From Nocardioides marinus (GTDB taxonomy: Bacteria; Pseudomonadota; Alphaproteobacteria; Rhodobacterales; Rhodobacteraceae), in assembly GCA_019801415.1 (NCBI GenBank), contig JAHVJD010000012.1, positions 1 through 64,000 on the forward strand: a DNA stretch of 64,000 nucleotides, given 5' to 3'. The first letter of the stretch is position 1. Each line of letters begins with the position of its first letter. Both the position numbers and the translations under genes were made by a program. Below are positions 26,842 to 36,322 of the stretch, piece by piece. The notes under the pieces were generated by a model, which did not search any database, was not told the DNA's origin, and saw only the letters and a program-made list of their open reading frames with translations.

Positions 26842-27744
26842 TCAGTTGGTGACCTCCGTCAGACCTTTGACCACAGTCTGCGAGGTGACCTTAAGAAGAT
26901 CGAGATAGGTCGGCACCGGACCGTCCGCCGCACTCAGCGAGTCAACATAAAGCTCCCCACCATAAGAGGCACCAGTTTCGCGTGCGACTTGCTGCGCCGG
27001 AGCCGTGTTGACGGTGCTTTCGCAGAACACCACGGGGATGTCATTGGCCCGCACCCCGTCGATGACGCTGCGCACCTGTTGCGGAGTACCCACCTGATCC
27101 GCGTTCATCGGCCAGAGGTACAATTCCTTCATTCCGAAATCCCGCGCCAAATAGCTGAATGCGCCCTCACAGGTCACCAGCCAGCGTTTCTCCTCCGGGA
27201 TTTCGGCAATGGCACGGCGCAGCGGTTCGATGGTGGCCCGCAGCTGATCCTTGTAGGCATCTGCGTTCTTTACGTAGGTTGCCGCGTTCTCAGGATCGTG
27301 TTCGACAAATGCCTCGACGATGTTGTCGATGTAGATCAAGGCATTGTCGAGCCCCATCCAGGCATGCGGATTCGGCTTTCCTTCGTATGCTCCAGCAGCG
27401 ATCGGGATCGGGTCGATACCTTCGGTCAGGGTAACGGAGGGCACCCCCTCGAGGTTCGACAGAAACTGTTCAAACCACAGCTCAAGGTTCATGCCGTTCC
27501 AAAGGATCAGATCGGCGTCCGAGGCGCGCACGATATCGCGCGGCGTTGGCTCATAACCGTGAATTTCCGCCCCGGGCTTGGTCACTGAAACGACTTCCGC
27601 AGCCTCGCCTGCCACATTGGCGGCCATGTCGGCCAGAACGGTGAAGGTTGTCACCACCTTCATCTTTTCCCCGGCAATGGCAGCATTCGCAGCGAAGGTC
27701 GCCAAGGCCACCGCCGATGCTGTCTTGAGCAGATGAGTGAACAT
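26842..27744 (-). CDS. sitA: Manganese/metal ABC transporter substrate-binding protein (SitA type)
   Basis: A 300-aa periplasmic cluster A-I metal-binding protein. The signal peptide is about residues 1-24 (ending AAIAG). Metal ligands are visible as His62 (EIHGYEP), His127 (NPHAWM), Glu193 (CEGAFSY) and Asp268 (YVDSLS). This two-His, Glu, Asp set is that of Mn-specific proteins such as PsaA rather than the three-His zinc set. It is the first gene of the operon, directly behind two Fur-family boxes, so it should be induced when metal is scarce. Confidence 0.93.
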   Translation of the reverse strand: MFTHLLKTASAVALATFAANAAIAGEKMKVVTTFTVLADMAANVAGEAAEVVSVTKPGAEIHGYEPTPRDIVRASDADLILWNGMNLELWFEQFLSNLEGVPSVTLTEGIDPIPIAAGAYEGKPNPHAWMGLDNALIYIDNIVEAFVEHDPENAATYVKNADAYKDQLRATIEPLRRAIAEIPEEKRWLVTCEGAFSYLARDFGMKELYLWPMNADQVGTPQQVRSVIDGVRANDIPVVFCESTVNTAPAQQVARETGASYGGELYVDSLSAADGPVPTYLDLLKVTSQTVVKGLTEVTN

Positions 27745-27783
27745 GCGATTCTCCGTGTTCTGGTGTTCTCAAAGCATCGTTAA

Positions 27784-27827
27784 TGCAAATCATTCTCAAC
27801 TGTCAATGAAATTGAGAATGATTTGCA
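27784..27827. promoter_or_regulatory. Inverted pair of Fur/Mur-type boxes upstream of sitA
   Basis: TGCAAATCATTCTCAA (27784-27799) and its exact reverse complement (27812-27827) are separated by 12 bases. Each half contains a 7-1-7 dyad, TGAGAAT-N-ATTTGCA, the architecture of Fur-family sites and similar to alphaproteobacterial Mur (manganese) boxes. They lie 40-83 bases before the sitA ATG, in promoter position. Confidence 0.8.
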
Positions 27828-27937
27828 ACTATGACGTCCGAAGGAGATCAACCCACCTGGTGCCTTCTCCACCGGTTATGGGACGCCTCGGCGGAGCGGA
27901 CGGCTGGCCTCGATCTCCCACCAGCCGCTCACGCCGT

Positions 27938-29497
27938 TCAGACTGTTGTGGGTGCGTGACGCGGCTGTCGCTTCACCCCATCGGGCGTTACGGACATCAT
28001 GGACAGCATGTGATCCGCGTTCTGCATGCGGTGCCGCAGCATTTGCCGCGTCAATCGAGCAAGATCCGCGGCATATTCGGGCCGATGGGATACGTCCTCC
28101 AGCTCGCCCTGCCCGGCCCGATCGAACAACAGCGGCGGCAAGTCGGCCGCAAATTCCACGAGGGTGAACCTGTCATCGCGCAAAATGCCAAGGCAACTGT
28201 CACTGGCCGAGGTCCCGAGGTCCTGCTGCCAGCGGGTCGGCGCCACAGGATCTGAAAAATCCAGTTCTGAGAAGGAATACTGCCGCCAATCGTCCGGCCG
28301 CTCCCCCCGCAGCAACGGCAGCAGCGACCGGCCATCCATCGCATCAGGAATGTCCTGCCCGATCCAATCCAGAATGGTCGGGGCGATGTCGATCGACTCG
28401 GTGATCTCTGTCAGTTCGGCCCCGGCGTGGGCCTGATTGTCCGGCAACCGGATGATCAGCGGCGTGTGATAGGCCGCATCATAGACCGACATTTTGCCCC
28501 AGGCATGACGATCACCAAGCATTTCCCCGTGGTCTGCGGTCAGCACCAGCATCGTGTTGTCGTACTGACCACTGTCTTTCAGGAATTGGATGACCCGCCC
28601 GATGTGATAGTCCACCTCAGTCGCCAATCCCAGGTATACGGCCCGCAGCGTGCGCACCGCGTCATCCGTCGGCTCAAGATCCGGAAACCCCTCGACGAAG
28701 CTTGCCGCGGTGCCTGCCTGCAGCGCCGGGCCGAAAAACGGGTGCATCGCGGCTTCCTGCCCCGCCGTCTCCAGACGGACGGGCAGAGGCAAGCTGGCCG
28801 GGTCATACATGTCGTTATACGGGGCCGGAGCCACGAGCGGCGGATGCGGACGTATATAGGTGAGATGCGCAAACCAGCTGTCCTGGTGGTAGCCTGCCAT
28901 CTTGCCCAGGAAGGAATCGGTCAGGAAAGCGGTATCGCTGTCTTCTGCCGCGTAGAGCGCCGGATCGTTCAACCGCGGTGCACCACCATCGGGCGAAACC
29001 GGGCGGTAGATATCCCAGTAGTCGTCAAAGGCATATCCCCGGCGCAGCAGATGCGACCGCCAAGGGTAGGACATCTCCATCCGCATCTCGGTCATTTCGT
29101 GGAACCCATGCATCAGATATTCATAGGTTCTCAGCGCCGGATCATTGGCATCGAAGACGCGCGGATCCTGGGCAGTATCGGTGTAGCCGAAGAGCATCGG
29201 CAGGTAACCGGCCTTGCGCATCTCGGTGGCGATGTTGGGGGTGTCGTGGCGCAGCGGTGTTCCGTTGCGCACCGACCGATGGTTCATCGCATATTGTCCG
29301 GTGAGAATGGATGCCCGCGATGGCCCGCACGGATTGGTCACCGAAAAGTGCCGCGAGAACGACACGGCTTCCTGCATGAACTCACGGATGTTGGGCAGCG
29401 CAACGTGTTGGGCCAGCGCACCCGAAAGACAATCAGCGCGCAGCTGGTCGATGATCACGAACAGGACGTTGCGGGGCTTTGACCGGGTGGCGGGCAT
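27938..29497 (-). CDS. Sulfatase / phosphonate monoester hydrolase-like enzyme
   Basis: A 519-aa alkaline-phosphatase-superfamily hydrolase. The maturation motif is CGPSR with Cys57, which would be converted to formylglycine. FVIIDQLRAD at the N-terminus and TADHGEMLGDRHAWGK later supply the metal ligands. No signal peptide is seen, so it is probably cytoplasmic. The size and the CxPSR context fit both arylsulfatases and phosphonate monoester hydrolases; the choice cannot be made from sequence alone. It stands alone between sitA and cmk. Confidence 0.87.
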   Translation of the reverse strand: MPATRSKPRNVLFVIIDQLRADCLSGALAQHVALPNIREFMQEAVSFSRHFSVTNPCGPSRASILTGQYAMNHRSVRNGTPLRHDTPNIATEMRKAGYLPMLFGYTDTAQDPRVFDANDPALRTYEYLMHGFHEMTEMRMEMSYPWRSHLLRRGYAFDDYWDIYRPVSPDGGAPRLNDPALYAAEDSDTAFLTDSFLGKMAGYHQDSWFAHLTYIRPHPPLVAPAPYNDMYDPASLPLPVRLETAGQEAAMHPFFGPALQAGTAASFVEGFPDLEPTDDAVRTLRAVYLGLATEVDYHIGRVIQFLKDSGQYDNTMLVLTADHGEMLGDRHAWGKMSVYDAAYHTPLIIRLPDNQAHAGAELTEITESIDIAPTILDWIGQDIPDAMDGRSLLPLLRGERPDDWRQYSFSELDFSDPVAPTRWQQDLGTSASDSCLGILRDDRFTLVEFAADLPPLLFDRAGQGELEDVSHRPEYAADLARLTRQMLRHRMQNADHMLSMMSVTPDGVKRQPRHAPTTV

Positions 29498-29660
29498 TCA
29501 GGGATCCTCGCGGGCGCGAATCGAGTTCTAGTTACGCCCACAGTGAAGAAACACGTTGGAAAGACAAGGATCACCACGCGGCCTGCCCAGCAGCGTGGCT
29601 TCATCGGCGGTACCCGTCCCTGCCGCGGAATGCGGCTGACAGCCGGAAATCAGGCCTCGG

Positions 29661-30284
29661 TCAGTCGGACGGGTGCCTGCGCTCTTCGATCACCGCGAGC
29701 GCCGTGGCAAGCGCCTCTTCGATGCTCAGATCGCTGGTGTCGATCAGGACCGCATCATCGGCCGGCCGCAGCGGCGATTCCGCGCGGTTCATGTCCCGGT
29801 CGTCACGCGCCTTCACATCCGCCAGCACCTCATCCAGGGTGATGACCTTGCCAGCCGCGGTCAATTCCAGGAAACGCCGCCGCGCGCGCACTTCGGCGCT
29901 GGCGGTGACAAACAGCTTCACTTGGGCATAGGGGCAAATGACGGTCCCGATGTCGCGCCCGTCAAGGACAGCTCCGCCAGCCCGCCGCGCGAAGGCACGT
30001 TGGAAATCGACCAGTGCCGCGCGCACCTCGGCGATCACGGCAACCTTGGAAGCGGCCTGCGCAACTTCCGGACCGCGCAGGTCCTCGCGGGCCAGATCCT
30101 GCGGTGTCAGCGACTGGGCGGCCTCGACCGCCGGAACACCTTCCATGGTTTTGGCGCCAACCGCCCGGTACAGCAGCCCCGTGTCAAGGTGACCGAACCC
30201 GTAATGAGCCGCGACCGCCTTGGAGATTGTCCCCTTGCCCGCCGCGGCAGGCCCATCAACGGCAATGGTAAACGTCTCGCTCAT
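29661..30284 (-). CDS. cmk: Cytidylate kinase
   Basis: A 207-aa enzyme phosphorylating (d)CMP to (d)CDP. The P-loop is [15 protein letters not shown], followed by [14 protein letters not shown] (the NMP site), [14 protein letters not shown] and a [25 protein letters not shown] end. The ATG overlaps the aroA stop (ATGA), so the two are translationally coupled, a common arrangement. The usual next gene, rpsA, does not follow here. Confidence 0.96.
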   Translation of the reverse strand: MSETFTIAVDGPAAAGKGTISKAVAAHYGFGHLDTGLLYRAVGAKTMEGVPAVEAAQSLTPQDLAREDLRGPEVAQAASKVAVIAEVRAALVDFQRAFARRAGGAVLDGRDIGTVICPYAQVKLFVTASAEVRARRRFLELTAAGKVITLDEVLADVKARDDRDMNRAESPLRPADDAVLIDTSDLSIEEALATALAVIEERRHPSD

Positions 30285-31627
30285 GTGCGCTCCAGCTTGG
30301 CTCCGAGGCTGCCCATCAAGCTTTCGAAAATCGGGAAAGATGTCGCAATCGGGCTGCCGTCATCGACCGACACCGGGTTCTTTGCCCCCATCCCCATCAC
30401 CATGAAGGACATGGCGATGCGGTGATCCAGGAAGCTTTCACAGGTGGCGCCGCCCGGTACACCGTCGATGCCGAGGCCGGTGACTTCCCACCAGTCCTCG
30501 CCTTCTTCGACGGTGACACCATTGGCGCGCAGGCCCTTGGCCATTGCATCGATGCGGTCGCTCTCCTTGACGCGCAGCTCCTTGACGCCCGCCATCATGG
30601 TCTTGCCTTCGGCAAAGGCCGCCACCACCGACAGGACCGGGTATTCGTCGATCATCGACGCCGCGCGTTCCGGCGGAACCTCGATGCCCTTCATGTTCGG
30701 AGAAAACTTGGCGCGGAGGTCGGCAACCGGCTCGCCGCCCTCTTCGCGCATGTTTTCAAAGGTCAGGTCGGCTCCCATGTCCTGCAGGGTGTAATACAGT
30801 CCCGCACGCGTCGGATTGAGGCCGATGTTCGGAACCAGCACGTCCGATCCTTCGGTGATCAGCGCGGCGCACACCGGGAAGGCTGCCGAGGACGGATCGC
30901 GCGGCACGGCGATCTCCTGCGGCGTCAGCTCCGGGCGACCGGTCAGGGTAATGACGCGGCCCTCTTCAGTTTCCTCGGTGGTGATCTCGGCGCCGAATCC
31001 CGCCAACATCCGTTCGGTATGGTCGCGGGTGGCCTCCTTTTCGATCACCACGGTCTTGCCCGGCGCATTCAGCCCCGCGAACAAGACGGCCGACTTCACC
31101 TGTGCGGAGGGCACCGGCACTTCATAGCGCACTGGAACCGGGTCTGCAGCACCGACAATCGTCATCGGTAGCCGACCACCGCTGCGCCCCACGGCTTGGG
31201 TGCCGAACAGCGCCAGCGGATCGGTCACACGCGCCATCGGTCGTTTGTTCAAGGAGGCATCGCCGGTGAACGTCGCGGTGATGGGCGATGTCGCCATCAC
31301 CCCCATGATCAGCCGCACCCCGGTGCCGGAGTTGCCGCAGTCGATCACGTTGTCCGGCTCGGCAAACCCACCGACGCCGACACCGAACACCGACCAGTTG
31401 CCGCCGCCGTGGTTCACCACCTCGGCGCCAAAGGCCTGCATCGCCTTGGCGGTGTCCAGCACGTCCTCGCCTTCCAGCAGTCCGGAGATCTTGGTCTCGC
31501 CCACCGACAAGGCCCCCAGGATCAGCGAGCGGTGCGAGATCGACTTGTCGCCGGGCACCTCCGCCACGCCGGTGAGCGGGCCAGAGCGGTGCGAGGTCAT
31601 CGGGATGGGCGTGCCGTGTCCGGACAT
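30281..31627 (-). CDS. aroA: 3-phosphoshikimate 1-carboxyvinyltransferase (EPSP synthase, class II)
   Basis: A 448-aa enzyme that joins PEP and shikimate 3-phosphate in aromatic amino acid synthesis. [42 protein letters not shown] and [12 protein letters not shown] are nearly those of the class II enzyme of Agrobacterium CP4. At the PEP/glyphosate site it reads CGNSGTG, with Gly101 where CP4 has its key Ala100, so sensitivity to glyphosate is expected. The ATG at 31627 begins the homologous region. It is followed by cmk. Confidence 0.96.
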   Translation of the reverse strand: MSGHGTPIPMTSHRSGPLTGVAEVPGDKSISHRSLILGALSVGETKISGLLEGEDVLDTAKAMQAFGAEVVNHGGGNWSVFGVGVGGFAEPDNVIDCGNSGTGVRLIMGVMATSPITATFTGDASLNKRPMARVTDPLALFGTQAVGRSGGRLPMTIVGAADPVPVRYEVPVPSAQVKSAVLFAGLNAPGKTVVIEKEATRDHTERMLAGFGAEITTEETEEGRVITLTGRPELTPQEIAVPRDPSSAAFPVCAALITEGSDVLVPNIGLNPTRAGLYYTLQDMGADLTFENMREEGGEPVADLRAKFSPNMKGIEVPPERAASMIDEYPVLSVVAAFAEGKTMMAGVKELRVKESDRIDAMAKGLRANGVTVEEGEDWWEVTGLGIDGVPGGATCESFLDHRIAMSFMVMGMGAKNPVSVDDGSPIATSFPIFESLMGSLGAKLERT

Positions 31628-31730
31628 GGGGCTTCCTTCGTCTGTCGGTCGTTCGTCTGTTTTGTTTGCGTTATCGGTAGCGGATTGGCCGGAACCGGTC
31701 CAGCGCAATTGCCCACCGCGGCGCGGTGCC

Positions 31731-32507
31731 TCAGCCCAGGCGGCGGAAGGTCAGGTAATGCGGTGTGCGGCCTTCGCGCAGGGCTTTCTGCTCGTAGCGG
31801 GTCGAGATCCAGTCATCCCAAGGCTGGCGCCAGTCAGTGGGCCCTTCGGCCAGCCATTCGAACCCCGCCTTGGGCACCTCTTCCAGCGTCTGACGGACAT
31901 AGTCTGGAATATCGGTGGCCACGCGGAAGATCGCGCCGGGTATCAGGCAACGGGCCAACGGCTCCAGATGCTCTTGCGTCACGAACCGGCGGCGGTGGTG
32001 ACGGGCCTTGGGCCAGGGGTCCGGGTAGAGCAGGAACGCGCGCGAGACCGACTGCGCGGGCAGAACATCCATCAGATCACGGGCATCGCCGGGATGGACC
32101 GCGATATTGTCCGCCTTGGCACTGCGGATCTTGCCCAGCAGCATCGCCACCCCGTTGATGAAGGGCTCGGCACCGATGATGCCGACATCCGGGTTTCTGA
32201 CGGCCTGGTGTACCAGGTGTTCGCCGCCGCCAAAGCCTACCTCCAGCCAGACATCCTTGCCTCCGAACAGCGCCTGCAAATCCAGCGGCGTGCGGTCCGG
32301 GTTCTCGTCCCACCCCACAGCACCGGGGCTCAGTTTGCCCAGATCTTCATCCAGATAGCGCTTCTGGCTGTCCTTCAGCGTCTTGCCCTTGAAGCGGCCA
32401 TAGAAGTTGCGCCAGGGCGCACCACTGGCGTGTTTCTCGGCTGCGTTGGTGGCGGCGGGCTGGGCTTGCGCGGGCTGATCTTGGCGGGGCTTCTGGTCGC
32501 CGGACAT
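31731..32507 (-). CDS. trmB: tRNA (guanine-N7-)-methyltransferase
   Basis: A 258-aa SAM-dependent enzyme that methylates G46 of t[15 protein letters not shown] is the SAM-binding motif, [12 protein letters not shown] the next segment, and [15 protein letters not shown] the family signature. The N-terminus has a disordered Gln/Ala-rich extension of about 30 aa. In related genomes trmB directly follows metK; here a secreted protein gene lies between. Confidence 0.95.
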   Translation of the reverse strand: MSGDQKPRQDQPAQAQPAATNAAEKHASGAPWRNFYGRFKGKTLKDSQKRYLDEDLGKLSPGAVGWDENPDRTPLDLQALFGGKDVWLEVGFGGGEHLVHQAVRNPDVGIIGAEPFINGVAMLLGKIRSAKADNIAVHPGDARDLMDVLPAQSVSRAFLLYPDPWPKARHHRRRFVTQEHLEPLARCLIPGAIFRVATDIPDYVRQTLEEVPKAGFEWLAEGPTDWRQPWDDWISTRYEQKALREGRTPHYLTFRRLG

Positions 32508-32656
32508 ACGTCTGGCCTCCTGTTCAGGGTGTTGTCAACGGGCTGGCCGCTGCTGTGCCGCAAGCAGGCGCGCGGGTCAACCCGGCATTGCCGGACAACC
32601 GCCCCCGTGCACGCGCCCACACTTCCCCGGCCCCTCGCCACGGCCCTAGCGATGTT

Positions 32657-33349
32657 TCACTGGCTCGCGGGCAGCTCGCGCAGCACACCAGCTGCGGTCA
32701 GGCGCAGGCGACTGGGATACCACTCCGCCTGGGAAGGCGTGCGCAGCGTTTCAATCGCAAATGCCGGGTCGACCCCGCGCATCACCATGTAGGTGAGATA
32801 GTCGTGAATCTCGCGTTGGGTGTCAGAGTAGATCCACGAACCAAATTCAAAGGGAGTCGACCAGCGCTCCGCCTTACGCTCTGACCGGTAAAAACTGTGC
32901 ACCGCTTCAGGCGGCCAGCTGCGTTGATGAAACCCGATACGAGATCCCGGCGTCATGCGTCTTTGGTTGCCAGCCAGAAAGACATCGACACAGGCACTGA
33001 CGCAAATCCCGTCAACCAGCGTGTGCAACCCACGCGACAGCACCAGTTCTGCCAAGGCTTCCCCCGCATCGACACTGCCGCCGGCACTGTTCAGCTGCAA
33101 CTGGGTGATTTCCGGGTGATCCGCCAGGATCCGGCGCATACGCTCCACGTCTTCTTCCGATATTTCATCGGGTTCGCCCACGACACCCGTTTCGGTGTCA
33201 TAAACCAACGTGCCATCGGCCAAACCGAACTTCTGGGGCAGGTTTTCCGCCAGGGCCGCCACGCCGCTCCCCAGCCAAAGCGCAACAGCAGCGCATACCG
33301 AAATGACGCCCCTGAAACCGGGGCACGAAACAGCGAAACTCTTGAACAT
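32657..33349 (-). CDS. Secreted ClpP-like (COG3904-type) protein
   Basis: A 230-aa exported protein. The first 35 residues form a signal peptide or anchor (VISVCAAVALWLGSGVAALAE). The core has the ClpP/crotonase-fold pattern LQLNSAGGSVDAGEALAELVLSRGLHTLVDGICVSACVDVFLAGNQRR, where the Ser of CVSAC stands at the serine-nucleophile position. Proteins of this type are periplasmic with unknown substrates. It lies between the metK terminator and trmB on the same strand. Confidence 0.75.
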   Translation of the reverse strand: MFKSFAVSCPGFRGVISVCAAVALWLGSGVAALAENLPQKFGLADGTLVYDTETGVVGEPDEISEEDVERMRRILADHPEITQLQLNSAGGSVDAGEALAELVLSRGLHTLVDGICVSACVDVFLAGNQRRMTPGSRIGFHQRSWPPEAVHSFYRSERKAERWSTPFEFGSWIYSDTQREIHDYLTYMVMRGVDPAFAIETLRTPSQAEWYPSRLRLTAAGVLRELPASQ

Positions 33350-33456
33350 ACCAGGCGACCTTTCTCAGAGCGAAGCTCGCAGAATCCTAGTGATACTATG
33401 GCGCAGAGTTCAAAAACGCTCCAGTCCGAAGCGCTCGCCCACTGCCGCAGGACGTC

Positions 33457-33490
33457 GAAAAAGAAAGAGCGGCCCGCGCGGACCGCTCTT
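33457..33490 (-). terminator. Intrinsic terminator after metK
   Basis: AAGAGCGG and CCGCTCTT form the outer stem, with further inner CCGC/GCGG pairing (33465-33490). On the minus strand it is followed by TTCTTTTTC. It begins about 30 bases after the metK stop. Confidence 0.85.
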
Positions 33491-33520
33491 CCTGCTGAAT
33501 TTGGGTGCGTTTCAGGCGGT

Positions 33521-34702
33521 TCACACCGCCTTCTTCAGAGCCTCGGCCAGATCGGTACGTTCCCAGCTGAAGCCACCATCCGCCTCGGGTTGGCGACCAA
33601 AATGCCCATAGGCTGCGGTGCGCTGGTAGATCGGCTTGTTCAGCCCCAGGTGCGAGCGGATGCCGCGCGGGGTGAGGTCCATGACCTGATCAATCGCCTT
33701 CTCGATGGCTGCGGGCGCGACTTCGCCGGTGCCGTGGGTGTCGGCATAGATCGACAGCGGTTTGGAGACGCCAATGGCGTAGGACAGCTGGATGGTGCAT
33801 TTCTCTGCCATGCCCGCGGCCACCACGTTCTTGGCCAGATAGCGCGCGGCATAAGCGGCCGAGCGGTCCACCTTGGTCGGATCCTTGCCGGAGAACGCCC
33901 CGCCACCATGCGGCGCGGCACCACCATACGTGTCGACGATGATCTTGCGACCGGTGAGGCCAGCGTCGCCATCCGGGCCGCCGATCACGAATTTGCCGGT
34001 GGGGTTCACGTGCCAGACGGTGTCGTCTGTCAGCCAACCCTCGGGCAGGGTTTCGCGGATGTAGGGTTCTACGATCGCGCGGATATCCGCGGAAGTCAGG
34101 CTTTCGTCCAGATGCTGGGTCGACAGCACCAGCGAGCTGACGCCCACCGGCTTGCCATTTTCATAGACCACGGACAGCTGCGACTTGGCATCCGGGCCCA
34201 GTGCGGGCTCGGTGCCATTTTTGCGAACCTCTGCCAGTCGGCGCAGGATCGCGTGGCTGAACTGAATGGGCGCGGGCATCAGCGCGTCGGTTTCGTTGGT
34301 CGCAAAGCCGAACATGATGCCCTGATCGCCGGCACCTTCATCCTTGTCGGCTGCCGCATCCACACCCTGTGCGATATGCGCGGACTGCTCGTGCAGCAGG
34401 TTGGTCACTTCCACGGTTTCGTGGTGGAACTTGTCCTGCTCGTAACCGATGTCCTTGATGCAGGCACGGGCGATCTCATCGATCTTGCCCATGTAATCAT
34501 GCAGCTTGGCCTGGTCGGACAGGCCAACTTCCCCCCCGATGACAACACGATTGGTGGTGGCGAAGGTCTCGGCTGCCACGCGTGCTTCGGGCTCTTCCGC
34601 CAGAAACGCGTCCAGCACCGCGTCTGAAATGCGGTCACAGACCTTGTCCGGGTGGCCTTCGGAAACCGATTCCGAAGTGAAAGTGTAGTTCATACGGGTC
34701 AT
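33521..34702 (-). CDS. metK: S-adenosylmethionine synthetase
   Basis: A 393-aa enzyme making SAM from methionine and [28 protein letters not shown], the ATP-site segment [16 protein letters not shown] and the P-loop-like [22 protein letters not shown] are all present. The start MTRMNYTF at 34702 is placed just downstream of the riboswitch, whose 3' part contains the GGAG ribosome site; an ATG nine bases further on is an alternative. It is controlled by a SAM/SAH riboswitch and closed by a terminator. Confidence 0.97.
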   Translation of the reverse strand: MTRMNYTFTSESVSEGHPDKVCDRISDAVLDAFLAEEPEARVAAETFATTNRVVIGGEVGLSDQAKLHDYMGKIDEIARACIKDIGYEQDKFHHETVEVTNLLHEQSAHIAQGVDAAADKDEGAGDQGIMFGFATNETDALMPAPIQFSHAILRRLAEVRKNGTEPALGPDAKSQLSVVYENGKPVGVSSLVLSTQHLDESLTSADIRAIVEPYIRETLPEGWLTDDTVWHVNPTGKFVIGGPDGDAGLTGRKIIVDTYGGAAPHGGGAFSGKDPTKVDRSAAYAARYLAKNVVAAGMAEKCTIQLSYAIGVSKPLSIYADTHGTGEVAPAAIEKAIDQVMDLTPRGIRSHLGLNKPIYQRTAAYGHFGRQPEADGGFSWERTDLAEALKKAV

Positions 34703-34708
34703 GAAAGA

Positions 34709-34756
34709 GTGCTCCATTGGGTTCAGCCCGCCACGCCAGGAAGCCGTTGTGGCAGG
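34709..34756 (-). promoter_or_regulatory. metK: SAM/SAH riboswitch in the metK leader
   Basis: On the minus strand the leader reads CACAACGGCTTCCTGGCGTG, then a short linker, then AATGGAGCA a few bases before the metK ATG. This is the conserved core of the SAM/SAH riboswitch class known upstream of metK in Rhodobacterales. The hairpin GCCAC/GTGGC closes the binding stem, and the GGAGCA part, which is also the ribosome site, forms the pseudoknot. SAM binding should hide the ribosome site and lower MetK synthesis. Confidence 0.9.
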
Positions 34757-34764
34757 TATCAAGC

Positions 34765-34794
34765 CGCATAACGCGGCACGACCGCGGGGGTCAA
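34765..34794 (-). promoter_or_regulatory. metK: Predicted metK promoter
   Basis: On the minus strand TTGACC (34789-34794) and TATGCG (34765-34770) are 18 bases apart. Transcription would start about 8 bases further on, right at the 5' end of the SAM/SAH riboswitch, which is the spacing expected for this short RNA. Confidence 0.55.
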
Positions 34795-34819
34795 TCTATA
34801 TTCGATCTACGTTAAGCAG

Positions 34820-36322
34820 CTATGACCACAGTGCAAGCGCCCGCATCCGCCATCCGATCCCCACCGCCGCGATAAGGCAGACCAGTAGAACCGGCCAGTC
34901 TCCGGTCCGGCTGTACAATGTCGCCGCGAAAGGCTCCGGCAACCGGACATCGATGCTGCCCGCCTTGCCGAGCGGCAGACTGTCGAGCAGCGCCCCATCC
35001 GGGCCGATCATCGCCGAAACCCCGGTGTTGGCAGCGCGGATCATGGGCAGCCCCTGCTCCAGGGCGCGCATCCGCGCCTGTACCAAGTGCTGATGGGGCC
35101 CAGACCGGGTGCCGAACCAGGCGTCATTGGTGATCTGCACAAGCATCTGGGGCCGCTCGTCAAAGGCACCGACATCCTGAGGAAAAACAGCCTCGTAGCA
35201 GATCAGCGGAACGGCTCGTCCGATGGGGAGATCCATCACTTCGGCCCCGGGCCCGGCGGCATAACCCGCCCCGGCCTGCGACGCAAAACCATGGATACCA
35301 AACCGCGCCATGAAATCGCCGAACGGCACGTATTCGCCAAAAGGCACCAGATGCGCCTTGTCGTAGGTGCCGACGACTGCGCCGGTCTGATCCAGAAGGA
35401 CGGCGGAGTTATAGTAGGCTCCGGCCTCCTCGCGCTGGATGCCGAGGAGAACCGGCACCCCGGCCGCACGCTCAGTGATCGCCCTCAGGGTCTCGTCGGC
35501 CCGGTTCAAAAGCAGCGGCACGGCTGTCTCCGGCCAGACGATCAGATCCGGGCGCGGGGTCACGGCTGAAAATTCCACGGCTCGGCGGACGAAATCCCAA
35601 CGGTAATCTGGATGCCATTTCAAATGTTGTGGCGCGTTCGGCTGAACGATTCGCACGACAGTTTCCGTGAAGCGCGGCTCAGGTGGCGGGGGGGCGATAA
35701 ACGCGGCGCACGCCACCAGTGCCAAAGGCAGCAACGCCGCCAGCAGGCGTCGTTGCGCCAGGAGTGCAAGGGGCACAAAAGCCACCAGCGTCGCGAGCGC
35801 CACTCCCTGTGGTCCGATCCAGGGCAACAGGTCGGCCACCGGTGTGTCCAGCCAGAACTGCCCAAAGGCGGCCCAGGGGAAACCGGTCAGCACATAGGCG
35901 CGGGCAATCTCTGCCAGCGACCACAGCACCACCAGCATCGCAATTCGCCAGGTCCCGACGCTGAAGCGCGCAGCCAAGCCGAATGCCGCCCCCCAGAAAA
36001 GCGCCAAGCCCGCCGCGAGGAACAGCAATGCAAACGGCGCCATCCAGGCGTGGCGCTCCGGGTCGATCTGAAAAGGTTCGACGATCCACGACAGGCCAAA
36101 GGCGAAATACCCGAGGCCGAACAACCACCCCATCAGCGCAGCATGGCGGGCCGAAGAGGCGCGCAGCACCAGCCAGCCGGATACGGCCAGTGCGAGGGGC
36201 AGCACCGCCAGCACATGCCACGGCGCCAGCGCCAGCGATGCCAAAGCACCATTGCCAAGCGCCAGCACCCCGGGCAGCAAGCTGCGCGCGTGCCGGGCAG
36301 GCCGCAGCCTCAATGCGATCAT
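34820..36322 (-). CDS. lnt: Apolipoprotein N-acyltransferase
   Basis: A 500-aa inner-membrane enzyme adding the third acyl chain to lipoproteins. The N-terminal 210 residues contain about six to seven membrane segments, followed by a periplasmic nitrilase-like domain. The catalytic triad is Glu265 (VWPETAVPL), Lys322 (YDKAHLVPFGEY) and Cys375 (LICYEAVFP), and a final membrane segment (WPVLLVCLIAAVGIGW) anchors the C-terminus. Its ATG overlaps the stop of the CorC-like gene by ATGA. Confidence 0.95.
   Translation of the reverse strand: MIALRLRPARHARSLLPGVLALGNGALASLALAPWHVLAVLPLALAVSGWLVLRASSARHAALMGWLFGLGYFAFGLSWIVEPFQIDPERHAWMAPFALLFLAAGLALFWGAAFGLAARFSVGTWRIAMLVVLWSLAEIARAYVLTGFPWAAFGQFWLDTPVADLLPWIGPQGVALATLVAFVPLALLAQRRLLAALLPLALVACAAFIAPPPPEPRFTETVVRIVQPNAPQHLKWHPDYRWDFVRRAVEFSAVTPRPDLIVWPETAVPLLLNRADETLRAITERAAGVPVLLGIQREEAGAYYNSAVLLDQTGAVVGTYDKAHLVPFGEYVPFGDFMARFGIHGFASQAGAGYAAGPGAEVMDLPIGRAVPLICYEAVFPQDVGAFDERPQMLVQITNDAWFGTRSGPHQHLVQARMRALEQGLPMIRAANTGVSAMIGPDGALLDSLPLGKAGSIDVRLPEPFAATLYSRTGDWPVLLVCLIAAVGIGWRMRALALWS

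Noticed and set aside
27845-27925. A tRNA-like stretch upstream of the sitA promoter region
   Set aside because: It has some GC-rich complementary segments but no cloverleaf, anticodon loop or T-arm consensus.
32897-34627. A 576-codon open frame on the plus strand
   Set aside because: It runs antisense through metK and the secreted ClpP-like gene, whose protein motifs are complete on the minus strand.
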